Virus record (IMG/VR): IMGVR_UViG_3300011114_000402
Coordinates: 1-23,068 of that record
Reading direction: 5' to 3' (one strand)
DNA length: 23,068 bases
Source of the DNA: a virus
Part shown: piece after piece, positions 1-7,566 of the stretch
Layout: every line of letters begins with the position of its first letter
Numbering within the stretch: position 1 is the stretch's first letter
Program-made: the position numbers and the translations under genes
The notes under the pieces: generated by a model
What the model saw: only the letters and a program-made list of their open reading frames with translations
What the model was told of the DNA's origin: nothing
Database searches by the model: none

Positions 1-752
1 TCCCCCATGTTAATTACATTCTGTGTTCCGGGACCAAATGGAGAAATGCTTTTTACAAGATACTTTCCATCTGGTAAAAGTTCAGCCTTAACATCATATT
101 TTTTTGTGTCTAAAGCCTTAAATTCTGATTCCGACATTATTTTTCCCACAGGAGACTTTCCGACAGCGGTAGCTAGATTTAGCTCTGTTTGGCTTCTCTT
201 TTCAGCAATATTGGCAGCACCTAATTCTTGTCCTTGCATATATTGAGCAAAGCCCATAGGATTGTCTCCACCAAGGGCAGAGTACATAGCCGTTTCACGT
301 CCGGGCATAATAACTCCGGGTGCTGTAGCACCAAGGAATGCGCTATTCTGAACTTGTTGTGCGGCACGGTCACTTAACAGTCCGCTTGTCATTTGTACAC
401 CTTTACGGACATCTCCTCCTCCAATGGTTGTAACAGCTATTGCAATTCCCTTCTCATCCCATGTATTTGTTTTTGTGTCTTTGCGTAAGCCAAGTTTGTT
501 TGCAATGTAAGGGTCTTTATCTAAGATGCCTGCAATCCTCTTTGTTACTCCACCCAACATCTCTTTTGTGTCTTTATTATAATAATACTTTTGAACGGCT
601 TTTCCAGCTTCTTCGCCAAGACTGGCAATTCCTTGCCCAATCATCTGGCTGCCCCTAGCGGACATTTCTGCGCCAGCCAATGACCCCCTAAGAATGGGAC
701 TATAGTCGATTGCGCCGAGTTGTGGGTTAATGCCCTGTCCAAAAGTTGCCAT
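1..752 (-). CDS. Putative internal virion / ejection protein, partial (runs off left edge)
   Basis: An open frame begins at ATG 752-750 and stays open for 250 codons to the window edge, so the C-terminus is missing. The protein starts MATFGQGINPQLGAIDYSPI and continues with Gly/Ala-rich and helical segments (for example GSLAGAEMSARGSQMIGQGI), with no signal peptide or clear enzymatic motif. Its start lies one base after the stop of the 754-2673 gene (TAACATG), so translation is probably coupled to it. Last place in a late structural block, next to a Q/A-rich virion protein, suggests an internal virion or DNA-ejection protein of a short-tailed phage. This role is inferred from position and composition, not from a recognised catalytic domain. 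Reality as a gene is near certain; function is moderate to low confidence. Confidence 0.6.
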   Translation of the reverse strand, partial: MATFGQGINPQLGAIDYSPILRGSLAGAEMSARGSQMIGQGIASLGEEAGKAVQKYYYNKDTKEMLGGVTKRIAGILDKDPYIANKLGLRKDTKTNTWDEKGIAIAVTTIGGGDVRKGVQMTSGLLSDRAAQQVQNSAFLGATAPGVIMPGRETAMYSALGGDNPMGFAQYMQGQELGAANIAEKRSQTELNLATAVGKSPVGKIMSESEFKALDTKKYDVKAELLPDGKYLVKSISPFGPGTQNVINMG

Positions 753-753
753 G

Positions 754-2673
754 TTATGCTAGATTAAGTTGAGATGTGTTCTGGATGCGCCCGTTCATCC
801 ACATGCGGATAACAGACTTTAACATAGGCTTATTCTTGATAAATGCCGCAAAACGCTCTCCGTGCTTTAAGTATAGATTGTAGAACCATTTAGGAGATTT
901 TGTATCAAGCCAAGCGCGGAAGTAAAGCCATTTAGGATTATTTTTGCCAAACACTTCACGGGCTACCCAACATGGTAGTTTACCAGCAGCAGCAAAACCA
1001 CCACCTAGCGCACCAAGGCCAGAAGCAAGTCCACCAATCATAGCACCACGAGCTTGTGCCTGTGCGCCAGCAAAACCAGCCTGTGAGCCATAGATATTAG
1101 CGTTGTAATTGCTCAGATTAGCGTTCTGGCCCAAGGCCAAGTTAATGCCCGCATTAGGGTCAAATAGCTGCGGCCCTTGCTGACCAGCCATACCCTGAGC
1201 AAATTGTTGCTGTGCCATGCCCATTTGTGCCGCATTGGATGGCCTGCCAAGGATGGCTTGGAAAGGATCAGAAGCCGTAGTTTGACGCGCTCCTACAAGA
1301 CCCATAGCATATCCACGATCAGCGGCTAGCCCCTGATTAAAGAGCTGTGAACCCTGACCAAGATTCTGAATGTAATTCTGATATTGCTGCTGGGCATTGG
1401 CGCGATTGCTTTCAGATGCGCCCAGATTTGCCTGTTGATTGGCAAGTTGTGCCTGCATCTGAGCCTGTTGATTGGCTTGCCCCACTGTTAAGCCAGCCTG
1501 TTGATTAAGTTGCTGGGCATTCATTAACGCCTGTTGATTGGCTTGACCAACCGTTAGCCCAGCTTGCTGGTTAGCAAGTTGTGACTGCATAAGAGCTTGT
1601 TGGTTACTTTGTCCAACATTTATACCAGCGGCTTGATTAAGCTGTTGGGCGTTCATCAATGCTTGTTGGTTTGCAAGAGCGGCCTGCTGTTGCATGGAAG
1701 CATTTGACTGAGAACGATTTAAGTCTTGTCCGTAGATATTGCCAGCCATGCCAAGACGCTGTTGGCCCATACCAAAGCCTTGATTTAATAGCTGACTGCT
1801 AAGCCCAAGATTGCGGCCCTCAAGGTCTAAATCAGCAGAAAGTCTTGCCCCAATCTCATCATACGTTGAACTCATGTCTCCAGATCGCCCACGCGCCTGT
1901 GATGCAATACGGGCTTGCTGGATAGCGTTTCTTGTCTGCATTGCACTTGCGCCAGCTTTCCGATTAAGTATTTCTAAACCAGCCTGATTCAACCCTTGCT
2001 CACCTTGAGAAGCGTAAAGTTGATCTATGCCGCCCTGTTGTAATCCAAGTCCAAGTGCGCTTTGACCAATTCCAGCAGCATTGATTCCGCTATAGCCAAC
2101 TTGTTGAGGGCCGCCAAGTTGAGCAGCTTGCACTTGCTGCGGCCCCCGCATTTGAGCAGCTTGTATTTGCTGCGCCCTTCCCATTTGGGCTGCACGAACT
2201 TGCTGTGCGTATATGTTTTCTCTTGATGGCTGTTGAGCTAATTGAGCAGAAAGAAGATTAGAATATTGATTCTGTTGTGGGCCAGCTAATGCGTCTGCTC
2301 GTTCTAAGGATGCCCTTAATTGAGGATTGGCATTAAGAAAGGCATCAGAAGCCCGTGTGCCATATTGCTCTACATCTGCAATGTCAGCACCACGCTGTGC
2401 AGATAGTGCAGCAATCTGATTTCTAGTCTGAGACTCTGTAGCAAGCCTGCTTTGCTCTAAAGCACCCATCTGGCCGCCCGTACCTTGCAAATAGCTATTA
2501 AGATCAGCTAGGTTAAGTGCCGCATATTGTGGGCGATAAGTCTGCTCACTCTGCAATATCTTCTCCTGCAAGGCTGGGTCAGCCATGCTGTTCATGTAAT
2601 CAAGCGCAGACTTGCCCGGATCAATTGGTGTTGGGGCTGCTGGAGCCTGTGGCATTTGAATACTAGAACCCAT
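754..2673 (-). CDS. Gln/Ala-rich putative internal virion protein with repeats and a conserved basic C-terminal domain
   Basis: The protein has 639 residues and three visible parts. Residues about 1-330 are helical and Q/A-rich, including three 11-residue repeats (AAQxxxxQQxQ, residues 161-193). Residues 335-422 are four exact-length 22-residue repeats beginning NQQA. The end (about 565-632) is quite different: aromatic and basic, beginning PCWVAREVFG and containing KWLYFRAWL, PKWFYNLY and MLKSVIRMWM. I recognise this end as a module common at the C-termini of phage virion proteins, but I know no biochemical role for it. A short Gly/Ala hydrophobic stretch (about 541-563) precedes it and could insert in a membrane. 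The start overlaps the upstream gene by 11 bases. Composition and position suggest an ejected internal virion protein. The gene is certain; the function is inferred. Confidence 0.65.
   Translation of the reverse strand: MGSSIQMPQAPAAPTPIDPGKSALDYMNSMADPALQEKILQSEQTYRPQYAALNLADLNSYLQGTGGQMGALEQSRLATESQTRNQIAALSAQRGADIADVEQYGTRASDAFLNANPQLRASLERADALAGPQQNQYSNLLSAQLAQQPSRENIYAQQVRAAQMGRAQQIQAAQMRGPQQVQAAQLGGPQQVGYSGINAAGIGQSALGLGLQQGGIDQLYASQGEQGLNQAGLEILNRKAGASAMQTRNAIQQARIASQARGRSGDMSSTYDEIGARLSADLDLEGRNLGLSSQLLNQGFGMGQQRLGMAGNIYGQDLNRSQSNASMQQQAALANQQALMNAQQLNQAAGINVGQSNQQALMQSQLANQQAGLTVGQANQQALMNAQQLNQQAGLTVGQANQQAQMQAQLANQQANLGASESNRANAQQQYQNYIQNLGQGSQLFNQGLAADRGYAMGLVGARQTTASDPFQAILGRPSNAAQMGMAQQQFAQGMAGQQGPQLFDPNAGINLALGQNANLSNYNANIYGSQAGFAGAQAQARGAMIGGLASGLGALGGGFAAAGKLPCWVAREVFGKNNPKWLYFRAWLDTKSPKWFYNLYLKHGERFAAFIKNKPMLKSVIRMWMNGRIQNTSQLNLA
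1408..1671 (-). repeat. Four 66-bp tandem coding repeats (22 residues each)
   Basis: Residues 335-422 of the 639-residue protein are four consecutive 22-residue units starting NQQALMNAQQ, NQQALMQSQL, NQQALMNAQQ and NQQAQMQAQL. Units 1 and 3 resemble each other (NAQQLNQ), and so do 2 and 4 (QLANQQA). The array therefore has a 44-residue (132-bp) higher-order period, as expected from duplication of a two-unit block. Confidence 0.9.
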
Positions 2674-2998
2674 GATTTATCCTGTGTTGAAGTTTGTGAA
2701 AGTCGTAGAAGCGAGGAGTAGGCTTGTTTTTGAAATCTCTGCGCCAACCAATTTTGGCAAAAGGAAAGGGTATTTTGCTATACATAATACTAAGGGCATT
2801 AGGGCCAACGCATAGTTCAATCCACCAAGCATCCGCATCTTGCGGCTCAACCCATTCTTCAAATCGTTCCATAAGACACGGCCTTGCAAGAGCGAGCATT
2901 GTAGGTTCAGAATAACAGAAGCCTCGCTCCAAATACATCCCATGAAGCCGAGGAAAGTCAGAGCCGTATAGAGCGATTGCATCTTGGATGGCTCCCAT
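2663..2998 (-). CDS. Conserved phage protein of unknown function
   Basis: The 111-residue product starts MGAIQDAIALYGSDFPRLHG and has aromatic-rich patches: DADAWWIELCVG, IPFPFAKIGWRRD and PRFYDFHKLQ. The arrangement (YG.D, then YLERGFCYS, then WW, then a PFPF..GW segment) matches a small protein I have often seen beside internal virion genes in marine and freshwater phages. I know no assigned function. A GNAT-like or virion-accessory role cannot be judged from sequence. It lies between the fibre-like gene (stop at 3027) and the Q/A-rich virion gene, overlapping the latter by 11 bases. Another minus-strand frame (2677-2982) overlaps it but lacks the conserved aromatic pattern. No clear ribosome binding site is visible. 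Confidence 0.7.
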   Translation of the reverse strand: MGAIQDAIALYGSDFPRLHGMYLERGFCYSEPTMLALARPCLMERFEEWVEPQDADAWWIELCVGPNALSIMYSKIPFPFAKIGWRRDFKNKPTPRFYDFHKLQHRINHGF

Positions 2999-3026
2999 TA
3001 AATGCTTCTGTTATAGCAGACATTCA

Positions 3027-3590
3027 TTATATTGAAGAAACAGCATAAACGCTAGCTAATGTGCTTCCGTAGGAATAAAGAGTGAACACCATTGCCTGAC
3101 CAGCAGTGAGAGAGGCTGGGAAGGAACCGCCAGCCGATGTCCAAGCAGGCCATGCTGTTGTAATAGTGCCACCAGTGCTGTTCTTAATGGTAAAGATATT
3201 CACTGATCCAGAGGCTTGCCCAGAAACCGTAAAGGTAGAATTATTAGTTAACAGGATGATAGCATTGCTGGCAACCGAAAGGTTTAACGCAATAGTGCCA
3301 GAAGTAGTGTAACCTGTTTCTGGGTCTAGCTTTAACAGGTCGGTTGTTATGATGCTTGTAACAACAGCAGATGTAACAGTCAGAGAACCAACAGTATATG
3401 AGGCAGTAGAGTCTAGCTTCTGGGGAGAAATACCACTATCTTTAACAATAATAGCCCCAGAGGAAAGCTGTGTAGTTGCGCCGTCCACTGCACCAGACGC
3501 AAAGGTTGCGCTATTAACGGCTGCGTTTAAGTTCGTAGACGTTACTTGATCGTTAGCTGCAAAAGTGTTACCTGTTACGAGTATAGCCAT
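3027..3590 (-). CDS. Fibre- or spike-like virion structural protein
   Basis: The 187-residue product is Thr/Ser/Ala/Val-rich, as expected for a trimeric beta-structured phage protein. The N-terminal part (about 1-60) contains NTFAANDQVTSTNLNAAVNS and SSGAIIVKDSGISPQKLDS. This resembles particle-attachment regions of tail fibres and collar fibres. The rest looks like a short beta-sandwich (about 95-187) ending in YAVSSI. There is no catalytic motif or transmembrane segment. A plausible ribosome binding site (AGGA, 7 bases before the ATG) lies upstream, unlike most genes here. It follows the large beta-rich tail protein, so it is probably a small fibre or tail-associated protein. The class assignment rests on composition only. 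Confidence 0.55.
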   Translation of the reverse strand: MAILVTGNTFAANDQVTSTNLNAAVNSATFASGAVDGATTQLSSGAIIVKDSGISPQKLDSTASYTVGSLTVTSAVVTSIITTDLLKLDPETGYTTSGTIALNLSVASNAIILLTNNSTFTVSGQASGSVNIFTIKNSTGGTITTAWPAWTSAGGSFPASLTAGQAMVFTLYSYGSTLASVYAVSSI

Positions 3591-3608
3591 TGTAATATCC
3601 TATCACGT

Positions 3609-5783
3609 TTATTGTTTGGAATTAATAGAAAGGTCTGTTAGTTGCGATGTTAGCTTCAAAGCGCGTACTTTAGGTCTGCCTTGGGTCGGGGCAATTGTAA
3701 ATTGCGCTCCATATCCGCGCACATTGCCGCAACGCCCACGAATAGACGCATCTTCAGAAACGGCTAATTTCTCTCCTAGTAGTGTTTCTACGGAATCAAG
3801 AGTGGTAACAGAATCAGGGTTTTCTGTTTCTAATGTAAGAGTGGCGTTAGATTCATTGCTGGCTGAACTTTCAAGTTGAAGTTCAAACGAGTTAAATCTT
3901 TTTCTGTCCATTGTGCTAGCCGTGTATTGTCTTGTGGTGACAGAAGATACAACATCATAAGCCACTGCCGATGTAGCCACTTGATTAATAATAAGATCAT
4001 TGTCGTCATCTCTATCGTCAAGAAGATGGATGCCGCCAAAAGAATTTACGGCATACAACTTGTTTAGGGCATTAGCCCCGGCTCTGATTAGATTGCGAAC
4101 ATTCCAGTTTACAGAATCTACAGTGTCTAATGATTCCCAGCCTTGATTAATAAAGTTATAAACTAACAAAGCATTGTTCTCAATAGAACTGTCTATAGGA
4201 ACAGAAAGATAATAACGGTTGTCGTGATAGATGCCCACAGAATTTTGGGCATAATTACGATTGATGCGTTTAATCAGAGGATTAATGCTTTCAGATAAAG
4301 GAACTGAAGCCCCGCGCAGATTATATAAATCCTCAAAGGTTATAGCGTATACGCCATTATCAGAAAGAAACAAGATTTGATTGCCAACTTGAACTACAGA
4401 TTTACGAGCCAAGCAACCCACTTCTCTAGTGATTTCTTGAACTACTGTGGCGTTAACATCACCACTCACCCCTTTAATAAGATGGATAGTGTTGCGGTTG
4501 AATACAACAAGATTGTCTTCTGTAAATGGCTGAATGGCTATAACATAATCAGCTCCGCCTGATGCAATCCGATAACTAGCATAGATTTTATCGTAAGTAT
4601 CTTGGTCAAGAATATCGGAAGCAATAATCTCGTCTGTAATGTTACGCGACGTAATGGTGGGACTACCAGATGATCCGGTGGTGTTGTAGAGATATGGCAT
4701 CCACAAACGACGCTGATGATAGATAGCCCACGGAGGTGCGGGCATATGGCTTAATCCAGTGCTTACTGAAAGCCGTTTGCTATAGATAACTTGGCCTGCT
4801 CCAGCATCAGGAACTTCCGCAAAGAAAGTAAAGGTGTTGGCACTAGCAACAGTGGCTACCGTGTATCCCTCCCCGTTCTCAATTAAGGTGGAAGACCCAT
4901 TATTAATTACATAGACGCGATCACCAATAGCTAGTCCATGCGCGGTTTCAGATACAGTGGCAATACCATCTACAATAGTGGTATTTGATGCAGCATCAAG
5001 ATATGTACTAACAGCATAGGCTCCATTGCTTACCAATGTAAATGCTGGACTTGAAACCAAGCTGCCATCCCATTGCAATGTCGTTAAGCCATCTCTAAAT
5101 ATAAAGACATAGTTAAAGGCTTGGAGAAGGTTTACGGTAGATGCGATTGTTGTGCCAGATGGATAAGCAATGGTTGTCGTTGTGCCATCTGATAACTTCA
5201 CGGCATAGGCCGCTTGATTCGTTGCTATAACAATGTATTCTAAATTACTAGCGGATGGATCAGAGAATAAACAAGAACCATACACCCCATTAATAGCGTC
5301 ATCTTCTAGTCTTGGCGCACCAACTATAGCCGTACCAGCAATACTGCCAGACAGTCCCACTACGGTGATTTTAATGGTTGTAGACGTTAGCACCGTAATA
5401 ACCCTATTACCATTAGGCGTTGGCGTAAGACCAGTGATGCCAGAGATATACGCTAATGTTGATGTTGTTAACGTATGCGGAGAAGTAAAAGTTAAGGTAA
5501 TATCGTTGGTTGAACGAGTAATAGAACTGGCTGTCCTATTGGCATAGATATAAAACGGCAGAGTTAAGGCACTGGTATTTGTCGTTATTGTAGTGTCAAA
5601 ATTGGTGATGCCATTGCGCGGTTGCCATGCGCCATCTACATCCATACGTCCGTTAAGGGATAGGGCCACTTCTCCCGCCTTTAATTGATCGGGACGCAAG
5701 CGTGCGTTCATGCGGGAAAAGCCCATATCACCTTCTTCTATCATTGGGCCGTCTAATGGGCCATAGTTATCGAAGCGTGCCAT
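3609..5783 (-). CDS. Large beta-rich tail protein (tail nozzle/hub-like candidate)
   Basis: The 724-residue product begins with a compact conserved segment (FSRMNARLRPDQLKAGEVAL then SLNGRMDVDGAWQPRNGITNF). I associate this with large podovirus tail structural proteins that line the distal tail. The rest is almost entirely beta-prone. It has repeated short hydrophobic strands and phrases such as YAVKLSDGTTT, LQWDGSL, DNLVVFNRNTIHLIKG and QILFLSDNGVYAITF, which look like beta-propeller blades. Such propellers occur in tail nozzle or hub proteins of short-tailed phages (T7 gp12-type). A small inserted domain near residues 60-160 (SSITRSTNDITLTFTSPHTL) resembles Ig-like or adhesin insertions. 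It lies 15 bases after the preceding small basic gene. The structural role is probable; the exact component is inferred. Confidence 0.6.
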   Translation of the reverse strand: MARFDNYGPLDGPMIEEGDMGFSRMNARLRPDQLKAGEVALSLNGRMDVDGAWQPRNGITNFDTTITTNTSALTLPFYIYANRTASSITRSTNDITLTFTSPHTLTTSTLAYISGITGLTPTPNGNRVITVLTSTTIKITVVGLSGSIAGTAIVGAPRLEDDAINGVYGSCLFSDPSASNLEYIVIATNQAAYAVKLSDGTTTTIAYPSGTTIASTVNLLQAFNYVFIFRDGLTTLQWDGSLVSSPAFTLVSNGAYAVSTYLDAASNTTIVDGIATVSETAHGLAIGDRVYVINNGSSTLIENGEGYTVATVASANTFTFFAEVPDAGAGQVIYSKRLSVSTGLSHMPAPPWAIYHQRRLWMPYLYNTTGSSGSPTITSRNITDEIIASDILDQDTYDKIYASYRIASGGADYVIAIQPFTEDNLVVFNRNTIHLIKGVSGDVNATVVQEITREVGCLARKSVVQVGNQILFLSDNGVYAITFEDLYNLRGASVPLSESINPLIKRINRNYAQNSVGIYHDNRYYLSVPIDSSIENNALLVYNFINQGWESLDTVDSVNWNVRNLIRAGANALNKLYAVNSFGGIHLLDDRDDDNDLIINQVATSAVAYDVVSSVTTRQYTASTMDRKRFNSFELQLESSASNESNATLTLETENPDSVTTLDSVETLLGEKLAVSEDASIRGRCGNVRGYGAQFTIAPTQGRPKVRALKLTSQLTDLSINSKQ

Positions 5784-5797
5784 GAGCTTATATTACC

Positions 5798-6040
5798 TTA
5801 ACAATCCCAAGCTCGGCGGCTCCAATAATTTGCTGATAGTTTGTTTCCTGTGCCTTTGATGCCGCCAGATCGAGCGCAATAGCTTTTCTTGCGTGCAGGG
5901 GAGGACTTCTTAATGGTCATATTAGCGTCTCCAAAACGCACAACACGCTCCTGGCCGTTCTGGCATCCTTTGACGACAGATTTCTTGCCGCCACTAATGT
6001 CTCGTCTAGGGCTGTTACAGGGTAGGTCGCGGGGATTCAT
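5798..6040 (-). CDS. Small basic conserved phage protein (RFGDxNM-type)
   Basis: I place the start at ATG 6040, giving 80 residues. It lies one base after the stop of the upstream gene (TAACATG), and the protein then begins with the conserved MNPRDLPCNSPRR. An in-frame ATG at 6070 would overlap the upstream gene by 29 bases and is less likely. Visible blocks are KKSVVKGC, RVVRFGDANMTIKK, ARKKSYCARSGGI and SANYWSRRAWDC. These match a family of small phage proteins found in many aquatic phages, whose function I do not know. The protein is strongly basic with four cysteines, so nucleic-acid or metal binding is possible but unproven. It belongs to a run of four tiny basic genes ahead of the large tail protein. 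Confidence 0.8.
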   Translation of the reverse strand: MNPRDLPCNSPRRDISGGKKSVVKGCQNGQERVVRFGDANMTIKKSSPARKKSYCARSGGIKGTGNKLSANYWSRRAWDC

Positions 6041-6041
6041 G

Positions 6042-6311
6042 TTAGCGATAGGCTGCCGTTTTCTTGGCAATGTTCTTGGGTTGTTTTACAAATTGCTTCC
6101 CTGCTTTCATGCCTTGACGTTTAGCTCTATTAGTGGCCGCTTTTTCCCCAGAACTTAGGGCTTTCTGGGCAGCATCAGGTAGGTAGCGTTCGCCTGTTTC
6201 AAGGCTTGGCTTCCCAGAGGATGTGCGCCATTTCTGGCGCGTCCAATCCACAAGACTGCGTTGTTGCGGCTTCAATGGCGTGTTATCTAGAAGTGGTATA
6301 GCCCCCACCAT
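6042..6311 (-). CDS. Small basic conserved phage protein (DUF5872-like)
   Basis: The product is 89 residues from ATG 6311. The conserved core is VDWTRQKWRTSSGKPSLETG, followed by GERYLPDAAQKALSSGE, RAKRQGMKAGKQFVKQP and IAKKTAAYR. I recognise this pattern as what is annotated DUF5872 in many phages and some cellular genomes; the family name is from memory. No function is known to me; Lys/Arg richness suggests nucleic-acid contact. It overlaps the upstream 60-residue gene by 29 bases. AAGGG sits 2 bases before the ATG and 5 bases before the next codon, GTG, so GTG 6308 may be the true start. It is followed one base later by the next gene's ATG. Confidence 0.8.
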   Translation of the reverse strand: MVGAIPLLDNTPLKPQQRSLVDWTRQKWRTSSGKPSLETGERYLPDAAQKALSSGEKAATNRAKRQGMKAGKQFVKQPKNIAKKTAAYR

Positions 6312-6465
6312 TTCCCTTGTATCGTTTGGCTAGAAGCTGGCTTTTGCGTGCGCTCCATTGCCCTGCGTTGCCCCCCTTGCTCCCAGCTTTAATGCTCTGG
6401 AACAAGCGTTTACGCATTGTTGGCTTGGTGTAAACGCCAGCCGAGTTGACGGTGGACGCTGCCAT
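6283..6465 (-). CDS. Small basic conserved phage protein (TVNSAGxYTKP-type)
   Basis: The product is 60 residues. It is strongly basic and Gly-rich, with blocks TVNSAGVYTKPTMRKRLFQS, IKAGSKGG, GQWSARKSQLLAKRYK and a GGGY end. This is a well-conserved phage small-protein type. I know it from repeated occurrence beside the other small basic genes here, not from any function. Its start is separated by one base from the stop of the 47-residue gene (TAATATG). Its last 29 bases overlap the next gene. Absence of acidic residues and the WSARK motif suggest RNA or DNA binding, but this is inference. Confidence 0.8.
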   Translation of the reverse strand: MAASTVNSAGVYTKPTMRKRLFQSIKAGSKGGNAGQWSARKSQLLAKRYKGNGGGYTTSR

Positions 6466-6466
6466 A

Positions 6467-6610
6467 TTAACAAGCCTTGCGGGAGGTGGAATAGCTCATA
6501 CGGCCACCATTAGCCGTGCCAGCCTCCATTACGCGCTTCTTGGCGGCATCTTTGTTCTGATGCTTCATCATTTCTTTCTTGCTCATGTTCTTGTGGCTCT
6601 TGGTCTTCAT
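6467..6610 (-). CDS. Very small basic phage protein (47 residues)
   Basis: ATG 6610 opens a 47-codon frame: MKTKSHKNMSKKEMMKHQNK, then AAKKRVMEAG, GTANGGRMSYSTSRKAC, then TAA. It is extremely Lys/Arg-rich, with a likely helix in the first 30 residues and a GTANGGRMxY block I have seen in similar small phage proteins. The stop is followed by one base and the ATG of the next gene (TAATATG), the same junction used by five other gene pairs here, which supports its being translated. It is the first gene after the tandem promoter-like repeat at 6622-6705. The function is unknown. Confidence 0.75.
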   Translation of the reverse strand: MKTKSHKNMSKKEMMKHQNKDAAKKRVMEAGTANGGRMSYSTSRKAC

Positions 6611-6621
6611 TGTAGGGATTT

Positions 6622-6705
6622 TGATTGGTTATGGGTAGGGAAGTGGCCTTAAAGCGTCAAATGTGATTGATTATGGATAGGGAGGTAGCCTTAAGGAGTC
6701 AAATG
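6622..6705 (-). promoter_or_regulatory. Tandem 42-bp repeat carrying two sigma70-like promoters, leftward
   Basis: Two adjacent 42-bp units (6622-6663 and 6664-6705) differ at only a few positions, and a partial third copy of their middle (gccttaaaacgc) follows at 6706. Read on the minus strand, each unit carries a -35 hexamer, a 17-bp spacer and a -10-like hexamer: TTGACT-17-TATCCA in the upstream unit and TTGACG-17-TACCCA in the downstream one. Both spacers have ideal length. The upstream unit also contains the palindrome CCTTAAGG. The units fill the spacer between the holin candidate and the 47-residue gene, so they could re-start transcription of the small basic and tail genes. The -10 elements are imperfect, so promoter activity is an inference. 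Confidence 0.55.
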
Positions 6706-6753
6706 GCCTTAAAACGCACGGAAAGGGGGATAGAAACGATGTCTGCGACAGCG

Positions 6754-7194
6754 TTATTTAGCGGTTCTAGCCAAAGGACGGCTACCAAACCACCACATAA
6801 CGGCTGTTGATGTAGTAAATACAAAGTCTGAGATGACGGCTTCCGTAGCAGTTATACCTAGTTTATCGCTGAATATAACACAACTGAGCGTAACAATCAT
6901 GGCCCAAGTGAGGCCGGGACGGGTGAACGCCCTAAAAGCGTCCACTAACACACGGATGGCTGACACCCAGACAGGGGTGTTCTCTGGGATGGCAATGTCT
7001 TCATTAGCCTGTTGGGACGTTGTAAATGCCGCCAACTCCCCCTCTGTCACTTTGAGCCGCGCCATGCTCTCCATCTTGCGTATCTCAATGTCAGCCTCCA
7101 TCCCCTTAGCTTTAACATCAGCCCACTTCTGGAATAGGCTTAGGATGCCGCCGAGTAAGCTGCCCCCTAATGCGCTGCTGATGAAGCTAAACAT
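6754..7194 (-). CDS. Putative holin (2-3 transmembrane segments)
   Basis: The product is 146 residues. A hydrophobic N-terminus (about 3-20) is followed by a charged helical region (about 22-70) with many Lys, Glu and Ala. Two transmembrane-like segments follow, at about 93-109 (PGLTWAMIVTLSCVIF) and about 122-137. The protein ends with VMWWFGSRPLARTAK. The WFGSR end and the RPG before the first C-terminal helix match a class of phage membrane proteins related to the three-TM holins of gene transfer agents (GTA_holin_3TM-like). It would oligomerise in the inner membrane to release the lysozyme. Start coupling by TAATATG to the upstream 48-residue gene supports this start. An alternative is a non-lytic membrane protein. 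The family match is from pattern recognition only. Confidence 0.6.
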   Translation of the reverse strand: MFSFISSALGGSLLGGILSLFQKWADVKAKGMEADIEIRKMESMARLKVTEGELAAFTTSQQANEDIAIPENTPVWVSAIRVLVDAFRAFTRPGLTWAMIVTLSCVIFSDKLGITATEAVISDFVFTTSTAVMWWFGSRPLARTAK

Positions 7195-7195
7195 A

Positions 7196-7342
7196 TTAGT
7201 CTTGAGCGACAGGCTCAGGCTTAGGCTTTAAGGCTTCTGCAAGCTGTTCAGCGCATTTGCGGATAAGCTCATGCTGCTCCGCATTTAGCGGGGCAAGACG
7301 GGCGGCGTTATAGAGATTGTTCAGGGCTTGTTCTGTGGTCAT
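7196..7342 (-). CDS. Small acidic/helical phage protein (48 residues)
   Basis: ATG 7342 opens a 48-codon frame beginning MTTEQALNNLYNAARLAPLN, then AEQHELIRKCAEQLAEALKP and ending PEPVAQD. It is almost all helix, with a Pro-rich tail. The TTEQAL and N(A/R)xxHxxIxxAxxxL pattern recurs in small phage proteins. I believe these lie near lysis or fibre genes; no function is known to me. It starts two bases after the stop of the 73-residue membrane protein, with GGA in that gene's end as a weak ribosome binding site. It ends one base before the holin candidate's ATG (TAATATG). This tight packing on both sides is good evidence of a real gene. Confidence 0.7.
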   Translation of the reverse strand: MTTEQALNNLYNAARLAPLNAEQHELIRKCAEQLAEALKPKPEPVAQD

Positions 7343-7344
7343 AT

Positions 7345-7566
7345 TTATCCATTACGTTTAATAAACCAAGCTGTCAAGCCAGAAACCACCGCCGCCAAAA
7401 TTGCCACCTTCCCCTTCAGCTCGTTCTTGAAACTCTCCAGCATCGTCACCCGCCCATTGGTTTTGATGCACTGCGCCAAAATAGTCTCCATTACTTTGTC
7501 CTGCGCGTCCATGCGCGTCAGGATGGCGGAAAGCTGTGCGTCAATACTGAGAGGGTCGTAGCTCAT
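7345..7566 (-). CDS. Small single-TM protein, holin/accessory lysis candidate (XhlA-like layout)
   Basis: The product is 73 residues. Residues 1-50 form a helical, coiled-coil-like region (DAQLSAILTRMDAQDKVMET). One transmembrane segment lies at about 52-69 (VAILAAVVSGLTAWFI), and the end KRNG is short and positive. This layout is that of XhlA-type haemolysin/holin-associated proteins and of small class III holins, but identity is too low to name it. It overlaps the 56-residue gene by 4 bases (ATGA), so translation is probably coupled. Its first 11 bases (ATGAGCTACGA) are identical to those of that gene, suggesting that the junction was duplicated. A role in lysis is inferred from topology and from the holin candidate two genes downstream. 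Confidence 0.55.
   Translation of the reverse strand: MSYDPLSIDAQLSAILTRMDAQDKVMETILAQCIKTNGRVTMLESFKNELKGKVAILAAVVSGLTAWFIKRNG

Noticed and set aside
1-752. Rightward frames at 7-246 and 440-658
   Set aside because: Both are shadows of the leftward partial gene, which is open for 250 codons and coupled to its neighbour.
6703-6780. Short rightward frame after AAGGAGTCAAATG
   Set aside because: It is antisense to the late block, the AAGGAG belongs to the 42-bp repeat, and the product is short and unconserved-looking.
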